Shown: positions 42,646-51,025 of the stretch, piece after piece
Layout: every line of letters starts with the position of its first letter
How positions within the stretch are numbered: position 1 is the first letter of the stretch
DNA from: Halocalculus aciditolerans
Lineage (GTDB): Archaea > Halobacteriota > Halobacteria > Halobacteriales > Halobacteriaceae
Direction: 5' to 3'
Assembly: GCF_014647475.1 (NCBI RefSeq)
Contig: NZ_BMPG01000002.1
Span: forward strand, 372,001-436,000
Length of the DNA stretch: 64,000 bases
Program-made: the position numbers and the translations under genes
Notes under the pieces: model-generated
Databases searched by the model: none
Seen by the model: the letters and a program-made list of their open reading frames with translations, nothing else
Told to the model about the DNA's origin: nothing

Positions 42646-42748
42646 GCGAAGTTCTACTCGAAAGGAACGGTATCCGGAATAAAGTGGTTTGTGGCCGCAT
42701 CGCCGACGAAGCGACGCGACGCACCCGCGTCGTATCCGGAGACGAACA

Positions 42749-42757
42749 TTTTTATAG
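42749..42757 (+). promoter_or_regulatory. TATA-like box for the PadR regulator gene
   Basis: TTTTTATAG lies 22-30 bases before the ATG at 42779, so the mRNA is probably leaderless and the upstream GTG at 42764 is not used. Confidence 0.65.
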
Positions 42758-42778
42758 ATTCGAGTGAGTGTCCAAATC

Positions 42779-43081
42779 ATGCACGACCTCATCGGCTTCC
42801 AGCGCGACCTCCTCTACGTCGTCGCCGGCCTCGACGACCCGAACGGTCTCGACATCAAGGACGAACTCGAAGACTACTACGAATCGGAAATCCACCACGG
42901 CCGCCTCTACCCGAACCTCGACACCCTCGTCGAAAAAGGCCTCGTCGAGAAAGGCAAACAGGACGAGCGAACGAACATCTACACGCTCACCCGCCGCGGC
43001 CGCCGCGAACTCGAAGCCCGCCGCGAGTGGGAGAACGAGCACCTCAAACAGAGCCCGCAATCCTTCGACATCCCCGCGTGA
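42779..43081 (+). CDS. PadR-family transcriptional regulator
   Basis: A 100-residue winged-helix regulator. MHDLIGFQRDLLYVVAGLDD leads the domain, IKDELEDYYESEIHHGRLYP is the recognition helix region, and YTLTRRGRRELEARREWENE the C-terminal wing and helix. Archaeal PadR proteins of this length act as dimers on nearby promoters. The TATA box at 42749 sets the start. The gene lies between the propeller trio (divergent) and an oxidoreductase (69 bases downstream, same direction), either of which could be its target. Confidence 0.88.
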   Translation: MHDLIGFQRDLLYVVAGLDDPNGLDIKDELEDYYESEIHHGRLYPNLDTLVEKGLVEKGKQDERTNIYTLTRRGRRELEARREWENEHLKQSPQSFDIPA

Positions 43082-43149
43082 CGGACGCCGCCGCGTAATC
43101 CTCCGAGACGCCCGAACCGTTTTTCCCGCACCCGGCCGACCGTCCGGGC

Positions 43150-44124
43150 ATGCGCTTCGGTATTCTCTCGACCGCGAACATCGCCCGAACCGCCGTCATG
43201 CCCGCGATTGCCGCGAGCGACCACGACCTCGTCGCCGTCGCCTCCCGGAACCGGGACCGCGCGCGCGATCTCGCCGACGAGTTCGGCATCGACGCTGCTT
43301 ACGGCTCCTACGACGGCCTCCTCGCCGACGACGACGTCGACGCCGTCTACAACCCGCTCCCGAACGCACTCCACCGCGAGTGGACGGAGAAGGCCGCCGA
43401 AGCCGGGAAGCACGTGCTCTGCGAGAAACCGCTCGGCGTCGACGCCGACGACGCCGCCCACATGGTCGACTTCTGCGAGGACCACGGCGTCACGCTCATG
43501 GAGGCCTTCATGTACCGCCACCACCCCCGAACGGAGCGCGCCGTCGAAATCGCCGCCGAGGAACTCGGCGAGATTCACAGCGTGAACGCCACCTTCACCT
43601 TCAACTTAGGTGGTCGACCAGACGATATTCGCCTCGACCCCGACCTCGCCGGCGGGAGCCTCATGGACGTCGGCTGCTACGCCGTCAACGTCGCGCGGAC
43701 CTTCCTCGGGCAGCCGGACAGCGTCCACGCCTCCACGCTCGACCGTCGGGACTCCGGTGTCGACACGCACGTCGCGGGCGTCCTCGACTACCCGCACGCG
43801 CTCGCGAACGTCACCGCCGGCTTCGACTCGAAGTCCGTCGAACACTACCGCGTCGAGGGCGAGGACGGCTGGCTCGAAGTCCACGACGCCTTCACGCCCG
43901 GCGCGGACGAGCGCGCCGAACTCACCTACGAAGCCGACGGTCGCCGAGTGACGGAAACGTTCGACCCGGTCGACCAGTACGAGCGCGAAGTCGAGGCGTT
44001 CGCCGACGCCGTCGACACCGGAAGCGCGCCGCGGATGAGCGGCGCGGAAGCCGTCGAGAACATGGCCGTCATCGACGCGCTCTACGAGAGCGCGGAACGC
44101 GGCGAACGCGTCGACCTCGAGTAA
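43150..44124 (+). CDS. Gfo/Idh/MocA-family oxidoreductase
   Basis: A 324-residue NAD(P)-dependent sugar or sugar-acid dehydrogenase. The N-terminal Rossmann domain starts MRFGILSTANIARTAVMPAI (the ST-type loop of this group). The EKP motif is in HVLCEKPLG (about 91-99). The C-terminal domain has TFTFNLGGRPDDIRLDPDLA and GGSLMDVGCYAVNVARTF with the likely substrate His/Asp. It looks close to the xylose/glucose-fructose-type branch, but the substrate cannot be named. TTTTTC about 30 bases before the ATG gives a promoter. Confidence 0.87.
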   Translation: MRFGILSTANIARTAVMPAIAASDHDLVAVASRNRDRARDLADEFGIDAAYGSYDGLLADDDVDAVYNPLPNALHREWTEKAAEAGKHVLCEKPLGVDADDAAHMVDFCEDHGVTLMEAFMYRHHPRTERAVEIAAEELGEIHSVNATFTFNLGGRPDDIRLDPDLAGGSLMDVGCYAVNVARTFLGQPDSVHASTLDRRDSGVDTHVAGVLDYPHALANVTAGFDSKSVEHYRVEGEDGWLEVHDAFTPGADERAELTYEADGRRVTETFDPVDQYEREVEAFADAVDTGSAPRMSGAEAVENMAVIDALYESAERGERVDLE

Positions 44125-44149
44125 GGAGACCGGCCGGGTTCCGGAGGCG

Positions 44150-44485
44150 TTACGCCGTGTCGTAGCCGCGCGCGTCGAGCACGAGTTCCGCGAGGCGCTC
44201 CGGGTTCTCCGCGGCGAGCGTCACCATCGCGTCGTGGGCCTCGCGACCGGTGAAATCGCGGATGTCGCGCTCGGCGAGCCGGCGCTTCACTTCGAAGTCG
44301 ATGGCGTCCTGTAACGCCTCCCAGCTCTCCGGGCGCGGGTAGATGGAGCGCTGGAGGTCGTTCGTGAACTCGAACGCCGGCCCGTCAGCCGACTCCTCAG
44401 TCACTGCGGCGTCGGCGTCGTCGGCCCGCGCGTCGTCCAGCTGGTCGCGGAGGTCGCCGAGCGGCGTCTCGGGCTTCTCGCTCAT
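44150..44485 (-). CDS. Hypothetical partner of the ParA-like protein
   Basis: A 111-residue acidic protein of unknown fold. The N-terminal half is disordered-looking (MSEKPETPLGDLRDQLDDAR). The C-terminal half is helical: RPESWEALQDAIDFEVKRRL and DIRDFTGREAHDAMVTLAAE. Its start overlaps the parA-like stop (44482), so it is coupled to it. Genes in this place are usually ParB-like or adaptor partners; no ParB motif is seen, so the role is inference from position. Confidence 0.7.
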   Translation of the reverse strand: MSEKPETPLGDLRDQLDDARADDADAAVTEESADGPAFEFTNDLQRSIYPRPESWEALQDAIDFEVKRRLAERDIRDFTGREAHDAMVTLAAENPERLAELVLDARGYDTA

Positions 44486-45360
44486 CGCCCCACCTCCGCC
44501 ACGACGTGCTCGGCGAGCGCGTCGAGGTGCTCGACGGCGTCGTTCTCCGGGTCGTAGTGCGCGACGGGTTTGTTCTCCCCGAACGCCTCCGTGAACGCTT
44601 TTCTGTCCCTGAGCCCGGGCTTCGGCAGGTCGGTGAGCCGGCCGTCGTCGATGGCGTCGAACTCCTCCGGCGTGATGCGCGCGAATTCCGGGACGAACTC
44701 GCCGAAGTTCCGGTTCAGGTCCTCGACGAGCACGCGGTCGAGGTTCTGCTGGTCCATCCGCCCGGACACGCGGTTCGGCACGACCGCGAGGATGTCGAGA
44801 CCGATCTGCTCGCGGACGGGTTTTATCTGTCGCTGGAGCGTGCGCTCGAAGCCCGCGAGCGCCTCGTGCCCCGGCGTGAGCGGCACGATGAGGTTCTGCG
44901 TCGCCACGAGCGCGTTGTCGGCGAGCGCCCCCCGGTACGCGGGCGTGTCCGTCACGACGTAGTCGTAGGCCTCGCCGCTCAGGAGCGGGTCGACGAAATC
45001 CCGGCGGAGGCGGACGTCGGAGAACATCGAGTTCCGCAGGCGGCGCTCGACTCGCGCTAAGTTCGCCGAGGAGGGGACGACGTCGAACCCGAACCCGGAG
45101 TCGTGGACGACGTCCATCGGGCCGCTGTCGCCGCCCTCGAACAGGACGTTCCCGAGGTGCTCGTCGGTGTCCCGGTAGGCGTCCTTGAACCCGAGCCCCA
45201 TCGAGGCGTGGCCGTTCGGATCGAGGTCCGCGAAGAGGACGTCGTTCCCGCGGGCCGCCAGTCGGTCCGCGAGGTTCACGGCGATGGTCGACTTACCGAC
45301 GCCGCCTTTGAGCATTGAGACGCTGACGGCCTGCGGGTTCGAGGTCGCGTGACGTGACAT
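44482..45360 (-). CDS. ParA/Soj-family ATPase
   Basis: A 292-residue deviant-Walker P-loop ATPase for DNA or cargo partition. VSMLKGGVGKSTIAVNLADR contains KGGxGKST at residues 18-25. VLFADLDPNGHASMGLG is the A' box, and DYVVTDTPAYRGALADNALV the Walker B region. The enzyme dimerises on DNA with ATP. The ATG at 45360 follows an inverted repeat and TATA-like AATTAAATC (minus strand). Downstream it is coupled to a small gene without a ParB motif. No origin-type gene (Orc1/Cdc6) lies in the window, so this is probably a solitary chromosomal copy or from an element. Confidence 0.9.
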   Translation of the reverse strand: MSRHATSNPQAVSVSMLKGGVGKSTIAVNLADRLAARGNDVLFADLDPNGHASMGLGFKDAYRDTDEHLGNVLFEGGDSGPMDVVHDSGFGFDVVPSSANLARVERRLRNSMFSDVRLRRDFVDPLLSGEAYDYVVTDTPAYRGALADNALVATQNLIVPLTPGHEALAGFERTLQRQIKPVREQIGLDILAVVPNRVSGRMDQQNLDRVLVEDLNRNFGEFVPEFARITPEEFDAIDDGRLTDLPKPGLRDRKAFTEAFGENKPVAHYDPENDAVEHLDALAEHVVAEVGR

Positions 45361-45374
45361 GGATAGATAGTGAC

Positions 45375-45404
45375 CGCGGCGTCGCCGGCGATGCCGACGC
45401 CGCG
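45375..45404. promoter_or_regulatory. Inverted repeat in the parA-like promoter
   Basis: Perfect 10-base arms (CGCGGCGTCG at 45375-45384, CGACGCCGCG at 45395-45404), spacer 10 bases, lie between the TATA-like box (45409-45417) and the start at 45360. It would cover the transcription start, as autoregulating ParA operators do. Confidence 0.6.
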
Positions 45405-45606
45405 ACCGATTTAATTTCACGTACATCTGTTTGGTCCATAAACATTGTGCCCGGCTGTGAAACAGTTCCCTCCCCGGCACCGCCGCTATCTCACGAAACC
45501 CCCGACCGAGAACGCCTCGCAGTCGGCGTCAACGTACCGAACGCTCCCAGAAAGAGCAGGGGCGCGTGACCGAACGCGGAGAACGAGAAACCGCAGTCCG
45601 ACGGCG

Positions 45607-46569
45607 CTACTGGAAGCCCATCGCTTCGATCTGCTCCTGGTAGCGGTTCCGGATGGTGACTTCCGTGACCTGCGCGACGTCGGCGACCTCGCGCTGCGTC
45701 TTCTTCTCGTTACAGAGCAGCGACGCCGCGTAGATCGCCGCCGCCGCAAAGCCCGTCGGCGACTTCCCGGAGAGCAACCCCTGCTCCGCCGAGACGTCGA
45801 TGATCTCGTTCGCCTTCGCGATGGTCTCCTCGTTCAGACCGAGTTCGGACGCGAACCGCGGAACGAACTGCTTCGGGTCCACCGGCTCCATCTCCAGGCT
45901 CAACTCCTGTGCCACGTACCGATACGTGCGGCCGATCTCCTTCTGGTCGACGCGGGAGACCTCCGCGACCTCCTCCAGCGAGCGCGGGATACCCTCTTTC
46001 CGGCACGCCGCGTAGAGGCACGCCGTCGCGACGCCCTCGATGCTGCGCCCGCGGATGAGGTCCTCCTTCAGCGCGCGCCGGTAGATGACCGACGCCACCT
46101 CGCGCACGGAGCGCGGCACGCCGAGCGCCGACGCCATACGGTCGATCTCGGAGAGCGCGAACTGGAGGTTCCGCTCGCCCGCGTCCTTCGTTCGGATTCG
46201 TTCCTGCCACTTGCGCAGGCGGTGCATCTGCGAGCGCTTCTTCGAGCTGATGGACCGACCGTAGGCGTCCTGGTCCTTCCAGTCGATCTGGGTGGTGAGA
46301 CCCTTGTCGTGCATCGTCTGCGTCGTCGGCGCGCCCACCCGCGACTTCTGCTGGCGCTCCGAGTGATTGAACGCCCGCCACTCCGGACCCCGGTCCACGT
46401 TGTCCTCCTCCAACACGAGACCACAGTCCTCGCAGATCAGCTCTCCCTGGTCCGCACTCCGGCTGATGTTCTCGGACTCACACTCCGGGCATTGGCGCGT
46501 CCCCTCCTCGGACTGCCGCTCGTTCGCCGCCTCGGACTCCCGCTCCTTCTGCCGGCTCGGGCGTACCAT
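45607..46569 (-). CDS. tfb: Transcription initiation factor IIB
   Basis: A 320-residue archaeal TFB. The N-terminal zinc ribbon has Cys at 27, 30, 46 and 49 (CPEC...CEDC). The B-finger/linker follows with [20 protein letters not shown]. Two cyclin folds (about 110-210 and 215-310) have LPRS-type helices: [20 protein letters not shown] and [20 protein letters not shown]. They bind TBP-DNA and the BRE. Haloarchaea carry several tfb copies; which paralogue this is cannot be said. AGTTTTAACC at 46594-46603 is its TATA box. Confidence 0.96.
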   Translation of the reverse strand: MVRPSRQKERESEAANERQSEEGTRQCPECESENISRSADQGELICEDCGLVLEEDNVDRGPEWRAFNHSERQQKSRVGAPTTQTMHDKGLTTQIDWKDQDAYGRSISSKKRSQMHRLRKWQERIRTKDAGERNLQFALSEIDRMASALGVPRSVREVASVIYRRALKEDLIRGRSIEGVATACLYAACRKEGIPRSLEEVAEVSRVDQKEIGRTYRYVAQELSLEMEPVDPKQFVPRFASELGLNEETIAKANEIIDVSAEQGLLSGKSPTGFAAAAIYAASLLCNEKKTQREVADVAQVTEVTIRNRYQEQIEAMGFQ

Positions 46570-46872
46570 CGTACTCTAACCAATGACACCGATAGTTTTA
46601 ACCCCTTTGCCTAACTCCCTGCATAAGTCTTATAGCACGAGTAGCGCTAGCAAGGACGGGAGAACCACGCCGTACTCACGCTCTCCGTCGCTCTCCCCTA
46701 CTCGTTGTCCCACTTGACGGTTCGCTTCGACTCGCACGCGAAAACGAACTACACCACTATCCGTCGACGGCCTCTACACTCATGTAACGCCCCCGCCGTT
46801 AGTCTCAACTCTGTCACCCCACAATTATTAAGATAAATTCTCCGCGAGCCGACCAGTACGTTGAGGTGTACT
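46570..46872. other. 303-base intergenic region between tfb and a micro-gene
   Basis: This holds the tfb promoter (46594-46603), the short inverted pair ATAAG/CTTAT at about 46623-46633, and the AT-rich ATTATTAAGATAAATT at about 46824-46839 before the 40-aa gene. No convincing gene or RNA is seen in the remainder. Confidence 0.5.
46594..46603 (-). promoter_or_regulatory. TATA-like box for tfb
   Basis: Minus strand GGTTAAAACT, 25-34 bases before the ATG at 46569. It is well placed for a leaderless or very short leader mRNA. Confidence 0.65.
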
Positions 46873-46995
46873 ATGACGGACCTCAACACGTTCCTCTCGG
46901 AACACCCGCGCATGATCGGCGTCGTCTTCACAATGGTTCTCCTCGTCAGCCAGGCCGGCAGTGTTGCCGGAATTAACCATGTCGCCGGCCCTTAA
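46873..46995 (+). CDS. 40-residue membrane micro-protein
   Basis: MTDLNTFLSEHPRMIGVVFT starts a 40-residue protein with one membrane helix (GVVFTMVLLVSQAGSVAG) and the tail INHVAGP. I recall a large haloarchaeal family of about 40 residues with this HPRM...QAG pattern, unnamed in function. GAGGTG lies before the ATG as ribosome-binding site and an AT-rich TATA region at about -40. It ends six bases before the end of the convergent CHAT gene. Real gene status is supported by the pattern, promoter and SD together. Confidence 0.75.
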   Translation: MTDLNTFLSEHPRMIGVVFTMVLLVSQAGSVAGINHVAGP

Positions 46996-47001
46996 CTAAG
47001 T

Positions 47002-49035
47002 CTACGGGAGGTTTTTAGCGTCCACCTCGTCGCTCCAGACTAATTGTCCGCCAAGGTGAATCGGGTAAAGGGCCTCACGAAACACAGCGGCTAATTCGTC
47101 CCGCTGGAGATTCATTGGCCCAATTGTGCCGAGAGAGAGATAATTCAAATCAGTCACATCAATGATGGATAGAATACCACCAACAGAAACCTCGGGCGAC
47201 GGATGAGGCGTAAACTCCGCAATTACCTCCGACGAACTCGTTTTTGCAACGTCTACGGAAGCGGGCATCCCCGTTTGACTCTGCACAATTGTTGTCCCAC
47301 CGTCTCCCAACACGATGTATTGGTCGCCGGTGAACATCTCATTCTGGACGATACCGAGGGATGAGCGTATAGTGAAGCCGGCGTTGAGAAGTCGCGCTAG
47401 CGATTTCCCGACGCGCGTCGCCATGGAGTCGGCGACGTCGTCGAGGGTGACGACGCCCGCGTAGCTCCCGTTCTCGATGAGGGCTTGGCCTTGGTCGTAG
47501 GAGTGGCAGGCGTTGAGGAGGAAGGATTTGACTCGGACGTCGTCGAGGGTGTGGGCGTCGAGGAAGCCGTCGGCGCACTGGAGGCCGTCTTCGTTGACGT
47601 GACCGATGTAGTGGAGGAAGTCGAAGTCGCGTTCGAGGAGGTCGGCGAGTTCGGTCTGTGAGAGTTCGTAGTGGACGTTGACGTCGAACTGGATCATCTC
47701 GCGGAGGCCGTAGAGTTCGTCGACGGCGCTCTCGGCGGTCATCTGTTCGTCGTTGCAGACGATGTGAATCTCGATGAAGGATTTCTCGGGCGGGGTGCGG
47801 TCGAGGCGGCGGCGGCAGGCGGCGACGCTGGCTTTGTTCGCGCCGAGCGGGTAGCCGGGGGCGGCCCAGACGTGCTCGGGGGTGTCGACGGGGTCGGGGT
47901 CGACGAGGAGCTCGCCGGAGGGCGTGCGGAACTGGGTGTCGGCGGGTTCGGGGGCGTCGCCGGTGGCGGCGGTGCCGGTCGTGCGGACGAGGGAGAGGTC
48001 GTTGGCGAGGAAGGGGAGCAGTTCGACCTGCTCGGGGCTGGGGGCGATGTCGGTGGTGAGGTGCCACTCGGGGAGGATGTCGGCGACGGCGTCGCGGGAG
48101 ACGTCGAGGTAGCGGTCGAGGCGCGCCGTGAGGTCGAGGTCGTAGAGGGCGGCGGGGTCGAGGTCGGTCGCGGCGTCGAAGGCGTCGCGTTCGGCGAGGT
48201 CGACGGGGTAGTAGCCTTCGGTTCTGACGACGCAGTCGAAGAGGACGAACTGGCGGAGGAGACGATTGACCGTCGCCTCGTAAGTGCCGTCGGCGGTCAG
48301 GTCGTAGGTGCGCTCGGGGAGGCGGAGTTCGGGGGCGTCGCTCGGCGTGAGGGTCGCGCCGAGGTAGAAGGCGAGCGGCACGGCGGGGTAGACGTAGCGG
48401 TAGTCGGCGGGGACCGCAATCTCGACGGCGGAGTCCGGAGGTTCGATGCCGGCGGGCGCGCGGAACTCGTCGCCGCGTTCGACGAGCGGCGGGTGGCCGC
48501 GGAGGGTGGGGAAGGAGCGCTCGGGAGAGAGCGTCTTCAGGCTGGAGCCGAAGAGGGAGACGGCGCGCATGACGTCCTCGACGTCGTCGGTGACGGTGAT
48601 GGTGCCCGCGGGCGACTCGTGGAAGGAGCGCGCGCCGACGCGCACCGTCGTGTCGGCGTCGAAGTCGAACTCGATGGCGTGTTCGGACTCCGTGACGTCG
48701 AGGCGACCGTCGACGAGGAGGTAGGTCTTCACGGGCGCGCTCGACAGTTCGACGTTGTACCGGCCGTCGGGGAGTTCGAGCGGGTCCTCTCCGGGCACGA
48801 ACTCCCCGACGAGGTCGCCGTCTCGCCGGCGGACGTACACGCGGTGGCGGTGCGGGTAGACGATAGATTCGGTCGTGAAGCGGACCGCGGCGTCGATGGG
48901 GAAGTAGAACTCGTCGTCGCCGACGGCGTCGACGGCGACCGGAGCGGGCGTGTAGAGTTCCGCCTGCGCGTTCTCGATGGGGTCCTCGATACGGACGCCG
49001 TAACCCGATTCTGGGGACGTGAACTCTGGCCGCAC
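47002..49035 (-). CDS. CHAT-domain (caspase-fold) protease-like protein
   Basis: A 677-residue protein with a C-terminal CHAT domain. DFDFLHYIGHVNEDGLQCAD has the catalytic His (about 479) and FLLNACHSYDQGQALIENG the Cys (about 510), with VVTLDDVADSMATRVGKSLA after it, matching the CHAT/caspase layout. The first about 430 residues are not recognised (beta-rich, with VPADYRYVYPAVPLAFYLG). Start GTG at 49035 was chosen for its GGAGG motif and plausible N-terminus; the open frame to 49263 is Gly-rich non-protein-like. The last about 120 codons are clearly AT-richer. The substrate is unknown; CHAT proteases often act in defence or surface signalling. Confidence 0.78.
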   Translation of the reverse strand: MRPEFTSPESGYGVRIEDPIENAQAELYTPAPVAVDAVGDDEFYFPIDAAVRFTTESIVYPHRHRVYVRRRDGDLVGEFVPGEDPLELPDGRYNVELSSAPVKTYLLVDGRLDVTESEHAIEFDFDADTTVRVGARSFHESPAGTITVTDDVEDVMRAVSLFGSSLKTLSPERSFPTLRGHPPLVERGDEFRAPAGIEPPDSAVEIAVPADYRYVYPAVPLAFYLGATLTPSDAPELRLPERTYDLTADGTYEATVNRLLRQFVLFDCVVRTEGYYPVDLAERDAFDAATDLDPAALYDLDLTARLDRYLDVSRDAVADILPEWHLTTDIAPSPEQVELLPFLANDLSLVRTTGTAATGDAPEPADTQFRTPSGELLVDPDPVDTPEHVWAAPGYPLGANKASVAACRRRLDRTPPEKSFIEIHIVCNDEQMTAESAVDELYGLREMIQFDVNVHYELSQTELADLLERDFDFLHYIGHVNEDGLQCADGFLDAHTLDDVRVKSFLLNACHSYDQGQALIENGSYAGVVTLDDVADSMATRVGKSLARLLNAGFTIRSSLGIVQNEMFTGDQYIVLGDGGTTIVQSQTGMPASVDVAKTSSSEVIAEFTPHPSPEVSVGGILSIIDVTDLNYLSLGTIGPMNLQRDELAAVFREALYPIHLGGQLVWSDEVDAKNLP

Positions 49036-49420
49036 TACCCCTCCTAGCGACTCACCGCTAAAGAACCTATCCTCGGACCGCGCGCCGCCGACGCCGAGCG
49101 ACGCCGCGCGGTGAATAGGTTTAAACGTCGGGACGAACAAGCAAGGGATGCCGACGAACGACGCTTTTCTCGTCTGAGTCGGCAACCTCAAATTCGCCCC
49201 ACCTCGTCCCACCGTCCGGTCGCCCGCACCGGACACCTCGGGGCCGGCGGACCCCGGCCCCATTCCACCGCCACTCCTCGCCGCTTCGACGTCGACTCGT
49301 CCCGTGTAGCGTTCGCTCCGCTCACGCTTCGCCCCTCGCGACTCGACGACGCATGAGGAGGTGGCGGCTACGCTGAGTGGATGACGGCCGGCAGAAAAAC
49401 GTGGTAGGCTGAGTCGCGGG
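49036..49420. other. 385-base intergenic region
   Basis: It holds the CHAT promoter (TTCTTTAGC on the minus strand near 49057-49065) and a TTTAAAC near 49119 on the plus strand, which precedes only a nine-codon frame at 49148. No credible gene or RNA is seen. Confidence 0.5.
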
Positions 49421-50938
49421 TTAGTCGTCGCTCGTCTTGATGTCCGCGGAGAGGCCCTGTGCCATCTCTATCTCCTTGGAGTTGTTGAGCGTCCAGGCGG
49501 TGCGTTCGGTGACGGCTTCGATGATCTCGCGGGCGCTCGGGTAGCCGTTCCCGGATTTCTTCATGCCGCCGAAGGGGAGGTGGACTTCCGCGCCGATGCA
49601 GGGGAGGTTGCCGTAGGCGAGGCCGACTTCGGCGTTGTCGCGGAAGTAGTTGATCTGCCGGTAGTCCTCGGAGATGATGGCACCGGCGAGGCCGTAGGGC
49701 GTGTCGTTGTGGATTTCGACGGCGTCCTCGATGTCACCGGAGTAGGACATGAGGGCGACGTGCGGGCCGAAGACCTCCTCGTGGATGCAGCGGAGGTCGG
49801 GGTCGTAGTCGACTTCGTAGACGAACGGTCCGACCCAGTTCCCGGCGTCGTGGCCCTCGGGAATCTCGGAGTCGTCGAGGTTCTCGCGGTCGACGAGGAC
49901 GTTCGCGCCTTCGTCGCGGGCGAGCTGATTGAACTTCTTGATTTTCTCGACGTGCTCCGGCTCGATGGCCGGCCCCATGAAGGTGTCTTCGTCGAGCGGG
50001 TTGCCGACGGAGACCTTCGAGGCCTGCTCGACGAAGCGCTCCTTGAACTCGTCGTAGACGTCCTCGTGGACGATGAGGCGCTCACTGGAGACACAGCGCT
50101 GGCCGGTCGTCTTGAACGAGGACATGACGGCGGAGTGGACGGCGATGTCGAGGTCCGCTTCCTCGGTGACGACGATGCCGTTCTTCCCGCCCATCTCGGC
50201 GGCGACGAGCTTGCCGGGTTCGCCGCCGACCTTGGAGGCGATTTCGTGGCCGACTTCGGCGCTCCCGGTGAAGAGGACGGTGTCGATGCGGGCGTCGTCG
50301 GTGATGGCCGCGCCGGCGTCACCGAAGCCCTGCACCATGTTGAAGACGCCGTCGGGAATGCCGGCGTCCTCGAACATCTCGGCGATAATCTGCCCGCACC
50401 ACGGCGTCTGCTCGGCGGGCTTCCAGACGACCGTGTTCCCCTCGACGAGGCTGACGGCCATGTGCCAGAACGGGATGGCGACCGGGAAGTTCCACGGCGT
50501 GATGCAGCCCATGACGCCGCGCGGCTTCCGGCGCATGTAGGCGTCCTTCGCGGCGACCTCGGAGGGGACGACGTCGCCGTGCGGGTGGCGGGCGTTCCCG
50601 GCGGCCCACTCGACCATGTGCGCGGCCTCGACGACGTCGGCTCTCCCCTCGCTGATCTCCTTCCCGCACTCCTTCGTGACGATCTCGCCGAGTTCGTCGG
50701 TGCGGTCGCGGAGCTCGTGGTAGATGTCCCAGAGGTACTCCGCGCGGTCGATGTAGGAGAGGTCCTTCCACTCCTCGAAGGCGTCGTCGGCGGCTTCGAT
50801 GGCCGCGCCGACGTCCGTCGTCGTTCCTTTCTCGAACTCGCCGAGCGTCTCGCCGGTCGCCGGGTTCACCGATTCGAAGGTCTCGTCGCCGGTGCCCTCG
50901 ACCCACTCACCGTCGATGTAGTGCTTGTACGTACTCAT
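49421..50938 (-). CDS. Aldehyde dehydrogenase family protein
   Basis: A 505-residue NAD(P)-dependent ALDH oxidising an aldehyde to its acid. CITPWNFPVAIPFWHM is the cofactor-entry block and FTGSAEVGHEIASK the NAD-loop. VAAEMGGKNGIVV carries the general-base Glu (about 247), and TTGQRCVSSERLIV the nucleophile Cys (about 281). EEVFGPHVALMSY and GGMKKSGNGYPS are late conserved blocks. The length is normal for the family. The GTAAAAAACC box (50967-50976) is about 30 bases before the ATG. It may be a succinate-semialdehyde or betaine-type enzyme; the substrate is not clear. Confidence 0.92.
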   Translation of the reverse strand: MSTYKHYIDGEWVEGTGDETFESVNPATGETLGEFEKGTTTDVGAAIEAADDAFEEWKDLSYIDRAEYLWDIYHELRDRTDELGEIVTKECGKEISEGRADVVEAAHMVEWAAGNARHPHGDVVPSEVAAKDAYMRRKPRGVMGCITPWNFPVAIPFWHMAVSLVEGNTVVWKPAEQTPWCGQIIAEMFEDAGIPDGVFNMVQGFGDAGAAITDDARIDTVLFTGSAEVGHEIASKVGGEPGKLVAAEMGGKNGIVVTEEADLDIAVHSAVMSSFKTTGQRCVSSERLIVHEDVYDEFKERFVEQASKVSVGNPLDEDTFMGPAIEPEHVEKIKKFNQLARDEGANVLVDRENLDDSEIPEGHDAGNWVGPFVYEVDYDPDLRCIHEEVFGPHVALMSYSGDIEDAVEIHNDTPYGLAGAIISEDYRQINYFRDNAEVGLAYGNLPCIGAEVHLPFGGMKKSGNGYPSAREIIEAVTERTAWTLNNSKEIEMAQGLSADIKTSDD

Positions 50939-51025
50939 CGTTCGTCCGAAAATCGGCGAGGTAGGAGTAAAAAACCACACCTTCCATGGTCACTCACCGG
51001 GAAACCGACAGGACGACGCAGGGGG

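Noticed and set aside
49111-49356. An 81-codon open frame in the 49.0-49.4 kb gap
   Set aside because: The translation is low-complexity Arg/Pro/Ser with no family look. The TTTAAAC box there precedes only a nine-codon frame at 49148.
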